Assembly: GCA_002189035.1 (NCBI GenBank)
Contig: NEEC01000412.1
Span: forward strand, 1-22,684
DNA: 22,684 bases
DNA from: Utricularia gibba
Lineage: Eukaryota; Streptophyta; Magnoliopsida; Lamiales; Lentibulariaceae
Direction: 5' to 3'
Made by a program: the position numbers and the translations under genes. Within the stretch, counting starts at the first letter, position 1. Each line of letters opens with the position of its first letter. Of the stretch, positions 21,962 through 22,684 are shown piece by piece. Under the pieces are notes generated by a model. The model saw nothing but the letters and a program-made list of their open reading frames with translations, did not search any database and had not been told where the DNA came from.

Positions 21962-22647
21962 TTCGAGCTCTGATGCATCCTCGGACGAAGATGCTTTCAA
22001 CACGGAAGCTGACCGGCACGGAAAGGGGTTCGAAACGGTATGCCGGCGCAGCGTGACTCATCACGGTTTTCAGGATATCGCCGAAATACCGAACGGTGTG
22101 CGAGGCCACCATGAGGCTGCGGGTAGGGACACACCCAGAGCTTGTTCAGAGATCGCCTCGAAAACCCATACTTCACGTCATCCAATAAAACGCAGATGTT
22201 TTGCAAGGCGAAAATCACAATCGCGTCGATTCTCGTGTTCCGAGTCGCATCGTCGCGAACGTGGCCAATTTGTGGCACATCTGAAGGCTATATAAGGCGA
22301 TAATTCGAGCTCTGATGCATCCTCGGACGAAGATGCTTTCAACACGGAAGCTGACCGGCACGGAAAGGGGTTCGAAACGGTATGCCGGCGCAGCGTGACT
22401 CATCACGATTTCAAGATATCGCCGAAATACCGAACGGTGTGCGAGGCCACCATGAGGCTGCGGGTAGGGACACACCCAGAGCTTGTTCAGAGATCGCCTC
22501 GAAAACCCATACTTCACGTCATCCAATAAAACGCAGATGTTTTGCAAGCCGAAAATCACAATCGCGTCGATTCTCGTGTTCCGAACTCATCGTCGCGAAC
22601 GTGGTGGCCAATTTGTGGCACATCTGAAGGCTAATATAAGGCGATAA
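21962..22647 (+). repeat. Units 65-66 of sub-array B
   Basis: Unit 65 (21962-22303) has ggatatcgccg, gggtaggg, gcaaggcg, gaacgtggcc lacking one gtg, and a TATATAAG end (22289-22296). Unit 66 (22304-22647) has cacgatttcaagatatcg, gggtaggg, gcaagccg, ccgaactcatcg and the standard ctaatataagg end. Confidence 0.86.
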
Positions 22648-22684
22648 TTCGAGCTCTGATGCATCCTCGACGAAGATGCTTTCA
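22648..22684 (+). repeat. Unit 67, partial B monomer cut by the window end
   Basis: Only 37 bp are visible. They carry the B diagnostics gagctc and agatgc and a one-base loss giving cctcgacg, as in units 13 and 40. The array plainly continues past the window. The left edge starts exactly at a unit boundary in this phase, so the left end of the array is also not seen. Confidence 0.92.

Larger units (their letters stand above)
1..22684 (+). repeat. Tandem satellite array, about 345-bp monomer, 66 full units plus one partial
   Basis: The whole window is one head-to-tail array. The phrase ttcgagct recurs every 325-348 bp, and each unit ends in ggcgataa just before the next. Using unit 3 (691-1036, 346 bp) as reference, the offsets are: gagctt 4-9, ATGCAT 12-17, AAGCTT 30-35, ggttcgaaac 66-75, cagcatgac 89-97, ggatatggcc 113-122, a variable site 158-176, tcatcc 217-222, AATAAA 223-228, cagatg 232-237, cgcgtcg 261-267, ggccaattt 305-313 and taagataagg 331-340. 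All units share one orientation and nothing is inserted between them. Unit length is close to two nucleosome repeats, which is common for plant satellites. I do not recognise the family. Centromeric, subtelomeric or interstitial location cannot be told from the sequence. The unit start is arbitrary. Confidence 0.98.
14827..22684 (+). repeat. Sub-array B: units 44-66 plus partial unit 67
   Basis: Twenty-three full units, mean 340.0 bp (325-345). They start at 14827, 15167, 15510, 15852, 16196, 16537, 16877, 17219, 17562, 17894, 18239, 18568, 18906, 19245, 19590, 19928, 20271, 20615, 20949, 21292, 21637, 21962 and 22304, with a partial unit from 22648. Every unit has GAGCTC at offset 4-9 and agatgc in place of agaagc, so the A-type AAGCTT site is absent. 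The full units also have cagcgtgac, ggtagg after gctgc with a leading g or gg, mostly gcaagccg, cgcgtcg, gtgttcc, and an end of ctaatataagg, ctatataagg, ctaataagg or ctaaataagg. GATATC is present in 17 of the 23 full units. Small deletions are much more frequent than in sub-array A, especially at offsets about 103-128 and 280-288. Confidence 0.95.

Noticed and set aside
1-22684. CRISPR array
   Set aside because: The period is about 345 bp and the whole unit is conserved. There are no short repeats with unique spacers and no cas genes.
1-22684. CENP-B box in the monomer
   Set aside because: The nearest candidate, ttcgaaacggtatgccggg, has the wrong spacing between TTCG and CGGG (11 bases instead of 7) and lacks the central A at the required position.
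1-22684. Ribosomal DNA intergenic spacer sub-repeats
   Set aside because: No rRNA sequence is seen, and 66 copies over 22 kb is long for a spacer. It cannot be fully excluded because both array ends lie outside the window.
1-22684. Transposon or retroelement insertion, or telomeric repeats
   Set aside because: Unit spacing is continuous from end to end with no gap large enough for an insertion, no terminal repeats and no telomere-like short repeat runs.

Overview
This window is satellite DNA from end to end. It holds 66 complete head-to-tail copies and one 37-bp partial copy of a single monomer of about 345 bp, all on the same strand. There is no intervening gene, transposon, spacer or inversion. 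Taking ttcgagct as an arbitrary unit start, every unit can be laid out by eye; unit lengths run from 325 to 348 bp with a mean near 343 bp. No protein-coding gene, tRNA, rRNA or CRISPR array is supported. A eukaryotic nuclear genome is the only sensible source. The monomer length, near two nucleosomes, is common among plant centromeric and subtelomeric satellites, so a plant is a reasonable guess, but I do not recognise the family and cannot name the species or the chromosomal position.

Layout. Positions 1-14826 (units 1-43) are subfamily A, mean 344.8 bp. It has an AAGCTT site near offset 30, cagcatgac near offset 89 and ctaagataagg at the unit end. Positions 14827-22684 (units 44-67) are subfamily B, mean 340.0 bp. 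It has GAGCTC at offset 4, agatgc in place of agaagc, cagcgtgac, usually gatatc near offset 115, and ctaatataagg (or shorter forms) at the end. The switch happens inside unit 43 (14485-14826), which starts as A and ends as B. Subfamily B carries far more small deletions than A.

Within A, two allele sets recur in the 3' half. A1 is cagatg / gcaaggcg / cgcgtcg / gtgttcc. A2 is cacatg / gaaacccg or similar / cgggtcg / gttttcc, often with cgtgaac. Many units are mosaics of the two. A four-unit allele order recurs at units 4-7, 11-14 and 27-30, a hint of local block duplication or an irregular higher-order repeat. Some allele pairs are shared between A and B, which points to exchange or shared ancestry.

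The window is not gene-bearing, so no pathway can be described. The findings therefore cover array structure and evolution, motif content (a Pol III B-box-like core in nearly every unit, TATA-like variants in B, CpG density), a possible half-monomer duplication, and possible assembly artefacts.
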